In this document: positions 5,728 through 5,981 of the stretch, in pieces | Position numbering within the stretch: the first letter of the stretch is position 1 | How the letters are laid out: each line of letters starts with the position of its first letter | Notes under the pieces: generated by a model | Told to the model about the DNA's origin: nothing | Databases searched by the model: none | Seen by the model: only the letters and a program-made list of their open reading frames with translations | Position numbers and translations under genes: made by a program | Source: Thermoplasmata archaeon | GTDB taxonomy: Archaea; Thermoplasmatota; Thermoplasmata; Sysuiplasmatales; Sysuiplasmataceae | Length of the DNA stretch: 5,981 nucleotides | Direction of reading: 5' to 3' | Assembly: GCA_021796175.1 (NCBI GenBank) | Contig: JAJYOM010000100.1 | Coordinates: forward strand, 1-5,981

Positions 5728-5981
5728 CTAGTTTTGCCTGCCCTCATGGGATACTCTGATGCTCTCCTTCTTCTTGAGAACGAAGTCGAAGTACCTTTCG
5801 CGAGAGCCCTCCCCCGTCCATTCAGCCCTCAAAACAGTATTCTTTTCCACCTTCCTCAGTGCAGAGAGGAGCGATCTGTTCATATCCTTCGGGCTTTCAC
5901 CCCGCATCCTTGCTTTGACTGCAATGCTGTCAGGCCGCTCTGCAGAAATCGATAACAGGGATATGCCTGGAAAAGAATACT
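5728..5981 (-). CDS. C-terminal part of an unrecognised protein, cut by the window edge
   Basis: An open minus-strand frame enters from the right edge and runs 83 codons to a TAG stop at 5728-5730. I do not recognise the family. The visible part is hydrophilic and mixed-charge: SIAVKARMRGESPKDMNRSL, then an amphipathic stretch LLSALRKVEKNTVLRAEWTG, then a likely strand RERYFDFVLKKKESIRV and a short tail. No membrane segment or cysteine is visible. An internal ATG (5905-5907) could give a complete 59-residue protein, but the frame stays open to the edge, so a truncated longer gene is more likely. The gene ends upstream of the acetyltransferase promoter and reads in the same direction. Confidence 0.6.
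   Translation of the reverse strand, partial: YSFPGISLLSISAERPDSIAVKARMRGESPKDMNRSLLSALRKVEKNTVLRAEWTGEGSRERYFDFVLKKKESIRVSHEGRQN

Noticed and set aside
5734..5955. 73-codon plus-strand frame at the right end
   Set aside because: It is opposite a minus-strand frame that is open to the edge and has better protein character; no start signal.

Overview
The window looks like archaeal chromosome. It carries archaeal-type ribosomal proteins S12 and S7, an archaeal EF-2 with the diphthamide-bearing loop, TATA/BRE-like promoter elements and GGTGA/GAGG-type ribosome binding sites. The protein style and the compact S12-S7-EF-2 string suggest a Thermoplasmata-like (Thermoplasmatota) lineage. That placement is inferred from remembered family features, not from a tree. 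Base composition is moderate, roughly half G+C by eye.

Layout from left to right: a short leader and a plus-strand LysE/RhtB-type exporter (87-668). Its tail overlaps by 9 bp the tail of a long minus-strand operon. Read in its own direction, the operon has a TATA/BRE promoter near 5011-5026, then S12 (start chosen at 4905), S7 (start 4472) and EF-2 (start 3806, TTG codon). The genes are separated by 4 and 18 nt. Upstream lie a separate minus-strand GNAT acetyltransferase (5117-5671) with its own TATA box, and the 3' end of an unrecognised gene cut by the right edge.

The standout feature is a 316-residue intein (2757-3704) inside EF-2. It splits the GTP-binding P-loop exactly between the Lys and Thr of HIDHGK|TT. 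All residues expected for self-splicing are visible. The central domain, where a LAGLIDADG homing endonuclease would sit, seems worn down, with at best one degenerate motif lacking its catalytic acid. Removing the intein leaves a 732-residue EF-2 whose diphthamide His falls at position 599, as expected of an intact archaeal EF-2.

A second anomaly is a perfect 26-bp inverted repeat. One copy starts at base 1 of the window and the other lies inside the exporter gene (360-385). Because it touches the window edge it may be longer, and it could be a fold-back assembly or amplification artefact rather than biology.

Functionally, S12, S7 and EF-2 form the archaeal 'str' translation operon: decoding-centre protein, 30S head/exit-site protein and translocase. 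EF-2 activity must wait for intein excision. No CRISPR, rRNA, tRNA, insertion sequence or clear intrinsic terminator was seen.
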